Assembly (NCBI RefSeq): GCF_900660545.1
Contig: NZ_LR214986.1
Location: forward strand, 496,001 to 560,000
Reading direction: 5' to 3'
Source of the DNA: Mycoplasmopsis cynos
GTDB lineage: Bacteria; Bacillota_I; Bacilli_A; Mycoplasmatales; Metamycoplasmataceae
DNA length: 64,000 nucleotides
The notes beneath the pieces were generated by a model, which saw nothing but the letters and a program-made list of their open reading frames with translations, was not told where the DNA came from and did not search any database. A program made the position numbers and the translations under genes. Below, piece by piece: positions 44,718 through 54,209 of the stretch. Every line of letters starts with the position of its first letter. Positions within the stretch are counted from its first letter, which is position 1.

Positions 44718-46211
44718 ATGAAAAAAGAATTTAAACCTTTTATAACTTTTTTGAACAAAGAAAAAAAGAGACTTAAAAAAGATTTTTTAACTCAAGAAGA
44801 AGTTATGGATGCCTTATTAGCAAATTCATTAGAAGTTCAAGATGAGCAAATGGATGATTTATTAGCAGAATTAATTGCAGAAAAGATCTTAAAAAATGAT
44901 AATGACTTGCACGATAATGATGACGTTAATTTCGATGATTTTCAAAATGAAATTTCACAATCAAAATTTACAAAAAATAATAAAAACTTTGATGATGATG
45001 ATTTTGGAACTCTAGAAGTTAAAAGTTTTGATGAATTAGATGATAACGAATTAAATCTTGATGAAGATGATGAAGATGATGATTACATTGATGAAGATCT
45101 CGAAAATCTTGGAAATTGAGATGATGAAATATCATCAATAGATAAAATCGAACCAGAAGATAAAGCTGAAGAAGATGATGAAGAAGAATCGCGCGATGAT
45201 GAAGATGAAAATATATTCGAAGAATATAATGATGACGATGATGAATTCAATATTGAAGATGATATAAACTTTAACAACCCCAATTCGTCAATGCTTCTTA
45301 ATTTTGATGATAAAAAACCTGAAAACCTATCAAATAAATTAACCGAAACAAATGATATTGTTAAATGATATATGCGTTGAATCGGAAAGTATGGAAAATT
45401 GCTATCCGAAGAAGAAGAAAGAGAATTAGCAATCAAAATGATTAAAGGTGGATTTAGCGGAAAAAGAGCTAGAGATACCCTTATCAATAGAAACTTACGT
45501 CTAGTAATCAATAATGCTAAGAAATATAAAAATAGAGGTTTGTCATTCATTGATTTAATTTCAGAAGGTAATGCCGGGATTATGAAAGCAGTGCAAAAGT
45601 ACGATGTATCAAAAGGATATAAATTTTCTACTTATGCTACATGATGAATAAGACAAGCAATCACTAGAGCAGTTGCTGATCAAGCTAGAACCATAAGGGT
45701 TCCAGTTCATATGGTTGAAACAATCAATAAGGTTTCAAAAGTTGAAAGAGAACTTCATCAGGAATTTGGATATGAACCTTCTGATGATGAAATTGCTAAT
45801 AGAATCGGTGGCGGATTCACAGCTGAAAAAGTAAGATACATAAGAAAAATTAATACTGATCCTATTTCATTAGATAAACAAGTCGGAAAAGAAAATGATT
45901 CACAATTTAGCGATTTTGTTAAAGATGATATTATAATTAACCCTGTGGACCACTCTTCCAAAGAAGAGTTTAGTGTCATCTTACGTGAAATGATAAATTG
46001 ACTTGAACCTGATGAAAAAGAATTGATTTGTAAGCGTTATGGTGTTGGTGAAGATGAAAATGGAATCCCTTATAGAGTACATAGTTTAGAAGAAATAGCA
46101 AAATCAAGAAATAATGTTTCAAAAGAAAGAATTAGACAAATCGAAAATAAAATTCTTAGAAAACTTAAAAACCACCCAAAATATGGACCGACTCTTAAAA
46201 ACTTCGCTTAA
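44718..46211 (+). CDS. rpoD: RNA polymerase primary sigma factor
   Basis: This is the housekeeping sigma factor, 497 aa. Region 1.1 is followed by a strikingly acidic stretch (about residues 85-190, runs of Asp and Glu). Region 2 is complete: [27 protein letters not shown] and [18 protein letters not shown]. Region 3 ([13 protein letters not shown]) and region 4 ([21 protein letters not shown]) follow. AAAGGAGCATA precedes the ATG. It is probably the only sigma-70 protein of the organism and would read all -10 boxes noted here. Confidence 0.96.
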
Positions 46212-46213
46212 TT

Positions 46214-46999
46214 ATGACTATTAAAAGTTTTATTCAAAAATTAATTAGTTTATATCCGATTAATTGTGCAGAAATTTGAGATCCAACCGGTTACTCAGTA
46301 AAATCGCAACAACACAAGAAACTTAAAGGTGTCATATTTGCTATCGATCTTACAAATGATGTATTAGAATATGCAATAAATAATGATTGTAATCTAATAG
46401 TTACCCATCATCCTTTTATATTTAATAAAACTTACGAATCGGAATTTTCAAATGCTCCATATAAAAAAGCCGTTTATCAATCTTTAAAAAAAATGCAAAT
46501 CACAGCATTTTCAATTCATACCAATTATGATGCTGCAAAATATGGAACTTCATATCAAATTCTAAAATATTTAAAACTTAATAATACACTTTTTGATAAA
46601 GACTCTCCTAAACATTGTGCAATTTTCGAAAACAAAAACACTTTTATAAATTTAATTAATGCTTTTGATGAAGTTTTTAAATTCAAAAATGCTATAAGAA
46701 CTAATTTCGAAGTTGATGATAAACATATTTTTCAAAAAATTGCTATACTAGCAGGTTCAGGTTCAATTGAGCAAATTAATGAACTCCACAAAACTCAAAA
46801 CATTAATCTTTTTATCACAAGTGATATTAAATGAAATGAATGGCTAAATTATCAAGAATTAAATATTAAAATATTAGAAATTCCTCATTTAGTTGAACAA
46901 GTATTTTCATGAGCTATATGCGAAGAAATTAAAAAAATTTATCCAAATGAAAAACTATATATTAAAAATATAGAACTACCTTTTTCAAATCTAAAGTAG
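46214..46999 (+). CDS. Nif3-like dinuclear metal centre hexameric protein
   Basis: This 261-aa protein is of the Nif3/YqfO family (Pfam NIF3). It starts TIKSFIQKLISLYPINCAEIWDPTGY. The metal ligands are visible in LIVTHHPFIF near residue 70, HTNYDAAKYG near residue 100 and the C-terminal IPHLVEQ. Family members bind two metal ions and form a hexameric ring; the biological activity is unsettled. The ATG is 2 bases after the rpoD stop. It lacks the central PII-like insertion of longer homologues. Confidence 0.88.
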
Positions 47000-47008
47000 G
47001 TATTTATA

Positions 47009-48520
47009 ATGAAAAAAGTTTTTTCAATAAAAAAAATAATCTTTTTAATAATTCAAACAATTATTGCTGGCGGTATTATCTTCGGAATTGTTTTTTCTAC
47101 TTTATTTTTCAATAATTTATTTATTTGACTATTGTTAATTGGTCTATACTTATCAAATGTGATTATTATTTTAATTATATATAGTCAAAATAGAAATAAT
47201 CAAGCTAAATTTAGCTGGATATATTTAATTGTCATAATCCCGGTTTTTGGTCATATTCTCTTTTTCTTATTTGGCCTAGTCGGAAAGAAAAAACTTGAAA
47301 GAAAACTAGATTTACTACCTGAATATAAAATATCGTATTATTTAGACAAAATCCCAGCAGCAAAAAATGAAGATAAATCACTTTTAATTAAAAAAGTTCA
47401 AAACGGAAAAAAAACTTTATCATATGATGCTAAAATTTCAGTAGAAAATGAAGGATATCGTTTTTATCAAAAATTAATAATTGCTTTAAAAAATGCTAAA
47501 AAAAGTATTTTTATTGTTTCGTATATCATTAAAAATAGTGAAATAGCTACTGAAATAATTAATATTCTCAAGGAAAAACAAGCGCAAGGTGTTGAAGTTA
47601 AATGATTAATAGATGATTTTGGAGCAATTGGGAAACAACGTAAATACCTTAAAAACTTAATTAAGATAACTTCAATTAAAATCAAAATGATTGGGAAAAT
47701 ATATTATCCATTCATTAATCACTCATCATTCAGTAGAAACCATCAAAAATTCTTCTTAATTGACTCTGAAAAAGTATTTTCTGGTGGAAATAATATCTCT
47801 GATGAATATGCATCGTTAGCTCCTAAATATGGTCATTGAATTGATTTAAACTATGAAATAGAAGGTCCATATGTAAATGAATACATTTTATTATTTATTA
47901 AGCTATGAAGATTAATTTCTAATGAAAAACTAGATATTCAAAAATACTTAAACTTCGAACAAAAAAAACTTGAGTATAATGCTAGCGGTATATTAATAGC
48001 TAATTCACCATCGTATGGTCATTCAAAAATCGAAGATTTTTTCTTATTGGCTCTATCTAATGCAAAAAAAAGCATTAAAATTGCTACACCTTATTTTGCA
48101 ATAACTAATTCATTAGAAAAGCAACTAATTATTGCATTAAAAAGTGGAGTAGAAGTAACTATTTACTTTCCAGGTTTACCTGATAAAAAGTTTGTTTATA
48201 AAGTTGGTTTAAATCAATTAAATAAATTCATTCAATTTGGTTTAAAAGTCAAAATTTATGATGATCATTTTTTACACTCAAAAATGGGTGTAATTGACGA
48301 TGAAATCGCATGAGTAGGTACTAATAACCTAGATCCAAGAAGTATGTTTTCGCAATATGAAACCGTTGACATTTTAGATGGTAAAATTGTGGAGAAGATA
48401 AACTCTATATTTAATGAATATAATAAACATTGTAGTAATTTTCATAAAAAAACTAATGAAGAAAGAAACTACAATAAATTTGAAAATTTTTTCTACGACT
48501 GAATAAAAACATTAATTTAA
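47009..48520 (+). CDS. cls: Cardiolipin synthase
   Basis: Cls condenses two phosphatidylglycerols to cardiolipin at the membrane. The 503-aa protein has three hydrophobic segments in the first 95 residues and two phospholipase-D HKD motifs: HQKFFLIDSEKVFSGGNN near residue 245 and HSKMGVIDDEIAWVGTNN near residue 430. All catalytic His, Lys and Asp residues are in place. It follows nif3 by 9 bases. It uses the product made through pgsA at 2373. Confidence 0.93.
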
Positions 48521-48522
48521 TG

Positions 48523-48531
48523 TGTTATAAT
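48523..48531 (+). promoter_or_regulatory. ptsH promoter, extended -10
   Basis: TGTTATAAT is a perfect -10 with a TG extension directly after the cls stop. A leader of about 45 nt with GCGAAAGGTATAT leads to the ptsH ATG. Confidence 0.65.
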
Positions 48532-48581
48532 TTTTTAGTTAAATAAATATTTATTTTTATATAAAAAAGCGAAAGGTATAT

Positions 48582-48845
48582 ATGAAAGAATTTACATGTA
48601 AAATCATTGATCCAATTGGACTACACGCTCGTCCAACTTCTTTAGTTACTGCAATTGCAGCAAAATATAAATCAGATGCAAAATTATCATATAATGGACG
48701 TGAAGGTAATTTAAAATCTATTATGAATATTATGGCTCTTGGCATTAAATATGGATCAATAATTACTATCAAAACATCTGGTGAAGATGAACAAGAATCA
48801 ATTGATGCAATTAAAAAAGCATTAGAAGACCATCAATTAATTTAA
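48582..48845 (+). CDS. ptsH: Phosphocarrier protein HPr
   Basis: HPr passes phosphate from enzyme I to the sugar EIIA proteins. The 87-aa protein has the active-site H15 in IGLHARPTS and the regulatory S46 in GNLKSIMNIMALG, both intact. This suggests normal sugar uptake and possible HPr kinase control. GCGAAAGGTATAT precedes the ATG. It is followed by a terminator and marks the end of the core-gene block. Confidence 0.97.
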   Translation: MKEFTCKIIDPIGLHARPTSLVTAIAAKYKSDAKLSYNGREGNLKSIMNIMALGIKYGSIITIKTSGEDEQESIDAIKKALEDHQLI

Positions 48846-48871
48846 TTCCTGCGTTTTTTAATCAAATAAAT

Positions 48872-48903
48872 AATTGGTTATTAATAATTTAACCAATTTT
48901 TTT
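48872..48903 (+). terminator. Terminator after ptsH
   Basis: AATTGGTTA pairs with TAACCAATT around a 9-base loop and is followed by seven T. Confidence 0.8.
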
Positions 48904-49336
48904 ATGCATTTTTCGACTTGATAATATTCAAAAACATCTAAATTTAAAATATGTACAATAAAGTGTAGAAAGTTTTATACAAAATCTCTAAATAGCAAAT
49001 ATTTAAAATTAGAATATTTATATAAAATGAGAAAAAATATTCGGACAAAATCTAAATATTTTTTCTCTTTTTTGCTTTGCTTATAATTATTTTATTAACA
49101 GACTTCAAGCATTTTGTTTAGTTCTTCCCTTTGTAATATCCATTTTATTACAAAGATTTTTTATTTTATGCATGCGTACTTAAAAATAATATTTATTAAC
49201 ATTAATTTGTGAAATAAAAATAAATTTTAGATATGTTTTAGATATTTAAAAATATAAAATTTCAAAGTAATGTTAATATTTTAAGTCTTGAATATAATAC
49301 TAAAACATCTAATTTACTATTTTATTACATTTTGCT
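48904..49336. other. Gene-free spacer with a relic of the lipoprotein family
   Basis: No open frame of interest is seen in these 430 bases. The one structured part is a hairpin at 49029-49067 that matches the terminator of the lipoprotein at 57467. The last 25 bases begin the conserved lipoprotein promoter cassette. Confidence 0.6.
49029..49070 (+). terminator. Orphan lipoprotein-family terminator
   Basis: GAGAAAAAATATT (49029-49041) pairs with AATATTTTTTCTC (49055-49067), followed by T-rich DNA. The stem and the loop start CGGACAAAATC closely match the hairpin at 59008-59042. No gene precedes it, so it looks like the remains of a deleted family member. Confidence 0.6.
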
Positions 49337-49395
49337 AAAAAAAAAAAAAAAGGAACTTGTTCATTTTGCAAAGTAAATTGATAAGTTTTTATAAT
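49337..49395 (+). promoter_or_regulatory. Poly(A) promoter cassette, lipoprotein 1 (A15)
   Basis: A run of 15 A (49337-49351) is followed by GGAACTTGTTC (GAAC-TT-GTTC dyad), a -35 TTGCAA (49366-49371), an 18-base spacer and -10 TATAAT (49390-49395). The A run ends 14 bases before the -35. A conserved leader of about 85 nt ends in AAGGAGAATA before the ATG. Confidence 0.7.
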
Positions 49396-49488
49396 GATTG
49401 ACTACTAAAATTTTCTCGTACTACATACATAACTAATTATTAAATCTATTATTAAGTATTTTTAACATTTTAAGTATTAAGGAGAATA

Positions 49489-50799
49489 ATGAGTAAATAC
49501 AAGAAAATTTTTAGTGGTCTTGGATTATTATCAATTTCAACTTTAGTTGGTGCTAGTGTGGTAGCTTGTGCTAATAAAAAACCTAAAGCAAGTGATTCTA
49601 GCGCAGAAGCAATAGATCAAAACAACAATCAAGGAAATTCAACAACACCAGAACAAGAAAAACCTGGACCAAATGATCAAGGAAATTCATCAAAACCAAA
49701 AGAAGGAGAAAATACACCTGGAAATCCAGCTCCACAAGCACCTAAAACACCAGAAAATTCTACTCCTGGAACACATAATCAAGGAAAAACAGAGAAACCA
49801 AATGATACTGGAAAATCAAAAGGGGAAGATCAAAGCAAAAAAGAAGGTCAAACAGATATGCCAAACTCAGGAATAAAAGAAAAACCTGAACAAACACCTA
49901 ATTTAATAACTATCGATAAAAAAGTAGAGGCATTAAATTCATTAGTCGATAAACTTCCTTATCCAACTACCGAGGTTAAGTCAGAAGATGCAACAAGGGC
50001 ATTTTTGAAAACAAAAATTGAAGCAATTAAGATTAAACAAAATGTAACAAAAGAACAAAAAATAAATGAACTAAATGAACTTGAAACTACTTTTAAAAAA
50101 TATGAGAAAACAATTAATAAATATAAAGAAATTATTAACAATGATAAGTTTAAATCTAATAAATATGGGGAATCACAAATAAAAGGTTTAAATGGTCGTT
50201 TAGCTAAATTATATGGTGAAGACCAAGAAAAATTTAGCGAAGGTGAATTGATTTGAAATATTTATGAAACATTTAGAAGAATATCATTCGGTAAAGATCC
50301 TAATAAAAATACTTCTGGTTCAAAAGCATATGAATATGTCATAGTTCCTAATGATGAAAAAGATAAAAACAAAGCAATGTTTAAGATATTAGGTGAAAGT
50401 GATAATGAAAAGAAAAAACCTAATTTAACATTAGAACAATTAGAAGCAGAAGTTAATAAAATAATTGATTTTGTTATAAATATAGCCAAAAAGGCGGCTG
50501 AATTAAATATAACAAAAATTAATGAATTAATAAAAACTGAAAGTAAAAAACCAACAAAATTAATATCAAAATTAGATCAATTAGCAAAAGTAACTACTCT
50601 TGCTGCGATCGATGATGCGATTTCTGCTATGCATAAAACTTATGATGTTTTAAATACTGCAAAAAATAACAAAAAATTAGATGAATTTAGCGAAAAAATA
50701 GATAATATTCAGGCAACAGATGCAAATAGTATTAAATCTGAACTTGATAAAATAAAAATAGAAATTACATCACAAAAAAGCACCCCAAAAATGAATTAA
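49489..50799 (+). CDS. Phase-variable surface lipoprotein 1, 436 aa
   Basis: The first residues MSKYKKIFSGLGLLSISTLV form a signal peptide with lipobox VVAC, C27 lipidated. Residues 28-135 are a Pro/Gly/Asn/Gln/Lys linker of low complexity (GNSTTPEQEKP, GNPAPQAPKTPEN). The helical C-terminal part has the family motif LPYP (residue 155) followed by an Ala/Lys-rich helix, then LNGRLAKLYGED and ELIWNIYETFRR near 240-265, where one TGA is Trp. The last 130 residues are unlike the other members. AAGGAGAATA precedes the ATG. Such proteins cover the cell and face host antibody. No enzymatic motif is seen. Confidence 0.85.
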
Positions 50800-50816
50800 T
50801 CTAAATTTCTTTATTA

Positions 50817-50845
50817 GAAAAACGCCTTAATTAGGTGTTTTTTCT
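50817..50845 (+). terminator. Terminator after lipoprotein 1
   Basis: AACGCCT pairs with AGGTGTT (one G-U pair) around TAATT and is followed by a T run. Confidence 0.75.
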
Positions 50846-51008
50846 ATCTAATGAATAAAATATAAATTTTAATTAAAACATTGAAAAACTTTTTTAATAT
50901 AGCCAATTAATTCTGACTATTATGTATTAAAAAAATAAAAATAATTTTACAAATATTACTTAAATATAATGTAAAAAATTAAGTTTTACTATTTTATTAC
51001 ATTTTGCT

Positions 51009-51068
51009 AAAAAAAAAAAAAAAAAGGAACTTGTTCATTTTGCAAAGTAAATTGATAAGTTTTATAAT
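51009..51068 (+). promoter_or_regulatory. Poly(A) promoter cassette, lipoprotein 2 (A17)
   Basis: 17 A (51009-51025), GGAACTTGTTC, -35 TTGCAA (51040-51045), -10 TATAAT (51063-51068). The spacer is 17 bases because the T run before TATAAT is one shorter than in lipoprotein 1. The leader is otherwise nearly identical. Confidence 0.7.
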
Positions 51069-51162
51069 GGATTGACCACTAAAATTTTCTCGTACTACAT
51101 ACAAAACTAATTATTAAATCTATTATTAAGTATTTTTAACATTTTAAGTATTAAGGAGAATA

Positions 51163-52353
51163 ATGAGTAAATACAAGAAAATTTTTAGTGGTCTTGGATT
51201 ATTATCAATTTCAACATTAGTTGGTGCTAGTGTGGTAGCTTGTGCTAATAAAAAACCTAAAGCAAGTGATTCTAGCGCAGAAGCAATAGATCAAAACAAC
51301 AATCAAGGAAATTCAACAACACCAGAACAAGAAAAACCTGAACAAAATGATCAAGGAAATTCATCAAAACCAAAAGAAGGAGAAAATACACCTGGAAATC
51401 CAGCTCCAGAAGCACCTAAAACACCAGGAAAACCTGAAGATTCAGCTCCAGAAACACCAGAAAAAGCACCTGAACAGGGTGACGGTTCATCAAATGAAAA
51501 CTCAGGAAATACTAATGAAACTGATAAAAAAGATAAACCTAATGAGGGTATGAATAAAAAACCAGAAAAACCTGACAAAGATCAAACTCCTCCGGTAACA
51601 CTAGAACAAAAAGCAACATTACTATTAGCAGAAATTGATAAGAATCCAGGATATCCAAATCCTAAAGCGCATGCTATAATGGTATTAAAAGAAGAAATAG
51701 AAAATATTAAAAAAGAAGCTAAAAAAACTGAAGCTGAGAAATTAGCAAAACTCAATGATTTTGAAGTAAAATTAAAAAATATTAAGGATGTTCTTGCAAA
51801 AGTAATAAATGATATAGAAGCATTACCATACCCAGGAAAAGAAATTTCTTTAAGTCGAAAGGACGAAAAATCTGCTAAAGAAAAATTTAGAGAAAAGCTT
51901 AATTCTCTAACAGAAGTTAATAAAATATCTCAAGTTTTACCTAGCGATTGAAAAGAAAAAATTAAAAAATATAATGAAATCTTTAAATTGTTAAAAGGTT
52001 TTATAGATGATGCTCGTCTTAATAATTTACTTAAAAGATTTAAACAAACTGATAACTCAGAAAAAGGTGACTTTACTGAAAGTTTATTAATTTGAAATGT
52101 TTATGAAACAGTAAGACGCTTCGCTTTTGAACCCGGAATAAATAAATTAAAAAATAAACAAGTTAAAGATAAATTTAAAAAACAAGCAGAAATATTAAGT
52201 GACGGTCAAAAAACAAACCATAATAAAGATATTCATTGGTTAGAAAAAAATATTAATAAACTAAAATCTAATTTAAAAACCGCACAAGCTGAAGATAAAA
52301 AAACAGAACAAGCAGTACAATCAAATAATAATCCCACTACAAATAAATCATAA
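51163..52353 (+). CDS. Phase-variable surface lipoprotein 2, 396 aa
   Basis: The first 60 residues are almost identical to lipoprotein 1, including the signal peptide and lipobox VVAC. The linker then diverges (GKPEDSAPETPEKAPEQ, SSNENSGNTNETDKK). Two copies of a YP-type helical module follow (NPGYPNPKA near 165 and ALPYPGKEI near 225). The tail has GDFTESLLIWNVYETVRR. Two TGA codons after residue 262 are Trp, so the true gene runs to 52353 and not to 51951. A terminator lies about 100 bases downstream. Confidence 0.85.
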
Positions 52354-52669
52354 TTAAAATTTAATTCAATATTAAAAATAATAGTTTCGAAATGCTCTTC
52401 TTAGAATACAAACTCAAGGTACAACATTTAAAATTTGCTAATAAAAAAATAATCATTAATAAAATAATGGTTGTTTTTTTGTAATTTTAGAAATAATTAA
52501 ATTATTTTTTCATTTTTAAAGACCTATTTCTATTAAAATGAAAAAATATATTTTTGCCAATCATCTAACTAGTATAAAAATAGATTAAATAAATATAATT
52601 CATTGCATCCTTGCGCTTGTAATTAAATATATATCAATAAGTTTATATGATTATTCTATTGCTTTTTAC
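52354..52669. other. Gene-free spacer
   Basis: AT-rich DNA with one terminator (52451-52480) and no credible open frame. The right end lacks the usual 300-bp upstream block of the family. Confidence 0.5.
52451..52480 (+). terminator. Terminator after lipoprotein 2
   Basis: AATCATTA pairs with TAATGGTT (one G-U pair) around ATAAAA and is followed by G and seven T. Confidence 0.7.
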
Positions 52670-52686
52670 AAAAAAAAAAAAAAAAA
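52670..52686 (+). repeat. A17 tract without promoter, before the lipoprotein relic
   Basis: 17 A followed by GGAATCTTAATAG, only about 10 bases before the relic coding region. The dyad, -35, -10 and leader found in all other copies are missing. Confidence 0.65.
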
Positions 52687-52696
52687 GGAATCTTAA

Positions 52697-53809
52697 TAGA
52701 ACGCAAAAAGTATAAAAATATTTAACGGTATTGGATTACTATTAATCACTATGCTAATAAACATTGGTGGTTCTGCTTGCGCTAGCAATAAACTAAAAGC
52801 AAATGATATTAAAAAAGATTAACAAAAACGAAGATAAAGATAAATATTCTAAAAATAAAAAACTCCTGAACCATCAAAACAATTAGAATCCTTAAACTCA
52901 GAAAAGTTTTTCCGAGAAATAGAAATGCTTGCTTTTAAGAATAAAATAAATTCCGATATCACTGAAGAAGATTTAAAAAGACAAATAAATGGTTCCGTAA
53001 CAAAGAAAATAACACCCTTATTAAGCAATACATTTAAACAAACAAAAAATCACAAAAAACTAAATAACTTCAAAATTCAAAACATTGTTGAAAATATTAC
53101 TACGATAATGTTTATAATGAATATGATTAATTATTAAACAAAGATGAACGAAAATTTGATTTTCCATTAAAAGCTTATGATAATTTACCTGCATTTCGTT
53201 CAACAAAGAAAAAAACAAAAAAATTGATGCCTTAACATTAAAATCATCTATCAAAAAAGAATCATCAAAGATGAAGATAAAAAGAAAATTCATTTTACTT
53301 TTTCAATTTTAGAATCAACTAACGAAGAAACAAATATTGGAATAAAAAATAATCATTCTACTCCTTTCATTAATAACAAAGATCCAGAAAATATCTTAGA
53401 TTATTTTGAAACCACCTTAAAATTCAAAGAAATTGTTTCAAAAAAGAGTATTAATGATGACGATTTTAGTGGTTCTACTAAAACGCAATTAGATAATGGT
53501 GTGTTGCAAAAGAGGAATCATCAAAAGAAATCATTTATAGTAAAGAAATAAAATTAAAATGATTAAGTTGTTCCAAAAGAAAAGAAAGAATGAAAAGACT
53601 ATATAGCTATTATTAAAGTACAAACACCATCGTTACAAAAAGAAAATACTAATGCATTTAAAAATATTGAAATTATTAAAACAGTCGCACCTATAAAAGA
53701 TGAAGAAAGTTTTAACGTCATTGAGGGTGATGATGACAAATTATCTGATGGCTCAACTATTGATTTTTATGATAAATTAGGAATACCTCATCCTGGTGAA
53801 GAAGATTAA
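52697..53809 (+). pseudogene. Wrecked lipoprotein gene
   Basis: A signal-peptide-like start can be read (KSIKIFNGIGLLLITMLIN, then a Cys in SACAS), but the ATG is lost and a stop comes about 38 codons later. Open pieces in different frames follow: MLAFKNKINSDITEEDLKR (52925-53137), DPENILDYFETTLKFKEI (about 53390-53540) and FNVIEGDDDKLSDGSTID to TAA 53807-53809. The body is unlike the five intact family members, so it may come from another lipoprotein type. It has no promoter. It may be dead or serve as a recombination donor. Confidence 0.65.
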
Positions 53810-53889
53810 TTAGAAAATTCAGTAGTATAAAATAAAATCTCGAAAACATCACAGAAATAGTCCTTATATACTACTATAAACTAAAAATA

Positions 53890-53907
53890 TTAGCATCTTA
53901 ATGCTAA
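53890..53907. repeat. Small hairpin after the lipoprotein relic
   Basis: TTAGCAT pairs with ATGCTAA around CTTA. There is no clear T run, so its terminator role is uncertain. Confidence 0.4.
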
Positions 53908-53910
53908 AAA

Positions 53911-54209
53911 ACAATACTTTATTTTGTGAAATTGAAAATACTCTTAGTTTTAAATGAGTTATATTCATTTTCTTATATAGCTTTTTTTCAAAATACTTAT
54001 AAATGTAAATTATAGACCTAAAAATAATTTTTTACATTTTATTACATTTTGCTAAAAAAAAAAAAAAAAAAGGAACTTGCTCATTTTGCAAAGTAAATTG
54101 ATAAGTTTTTATAATGATTGACTACTAAAATTTTCTCGTACTACATACATAACTAATTATTAAATCTATATTAAGTATTTTTAACAATTTTTAAGTATTA
54201 AGGAGAATA
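53911..54209 (+). repeat. 300-bp upstream block, copy 1
   Basis: From ACAATACTTTATTTTGTG to the lipoprotein ATG. Nearly identical blocks lie at 57172-57466 and 60562-60861. The 3' half is the promoter cassette; the 5' half is shared by only these three copies. Confidence 0.8.
54054..54115 (+). promoter_or_regulatory. Poly(A) promoter cassette, lipoprotein 3 (A18)
   Basis: 18 A (54054-54071), GGAACTTGCTC (dyad with one change), -35 TTGCAA (54086-54091), -10 TATAAT (54110-54115). Confidence 0.7.

Noticed and set aside
45083-45550. Ser-rich open frame opposite rpoD
   Set aside because: The complement of Asp/Glu codons reads Ser/Ile; an artefact of the acidic insertion.
49337-49395. Poly(A) tract acting as the spacer between -35 and -10, as in M. 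hyorhinis vlp
   Set aside because: The only good -10 lies about 39 bases after the tract and no -10 is found at the right distance from TTGCTA before it.
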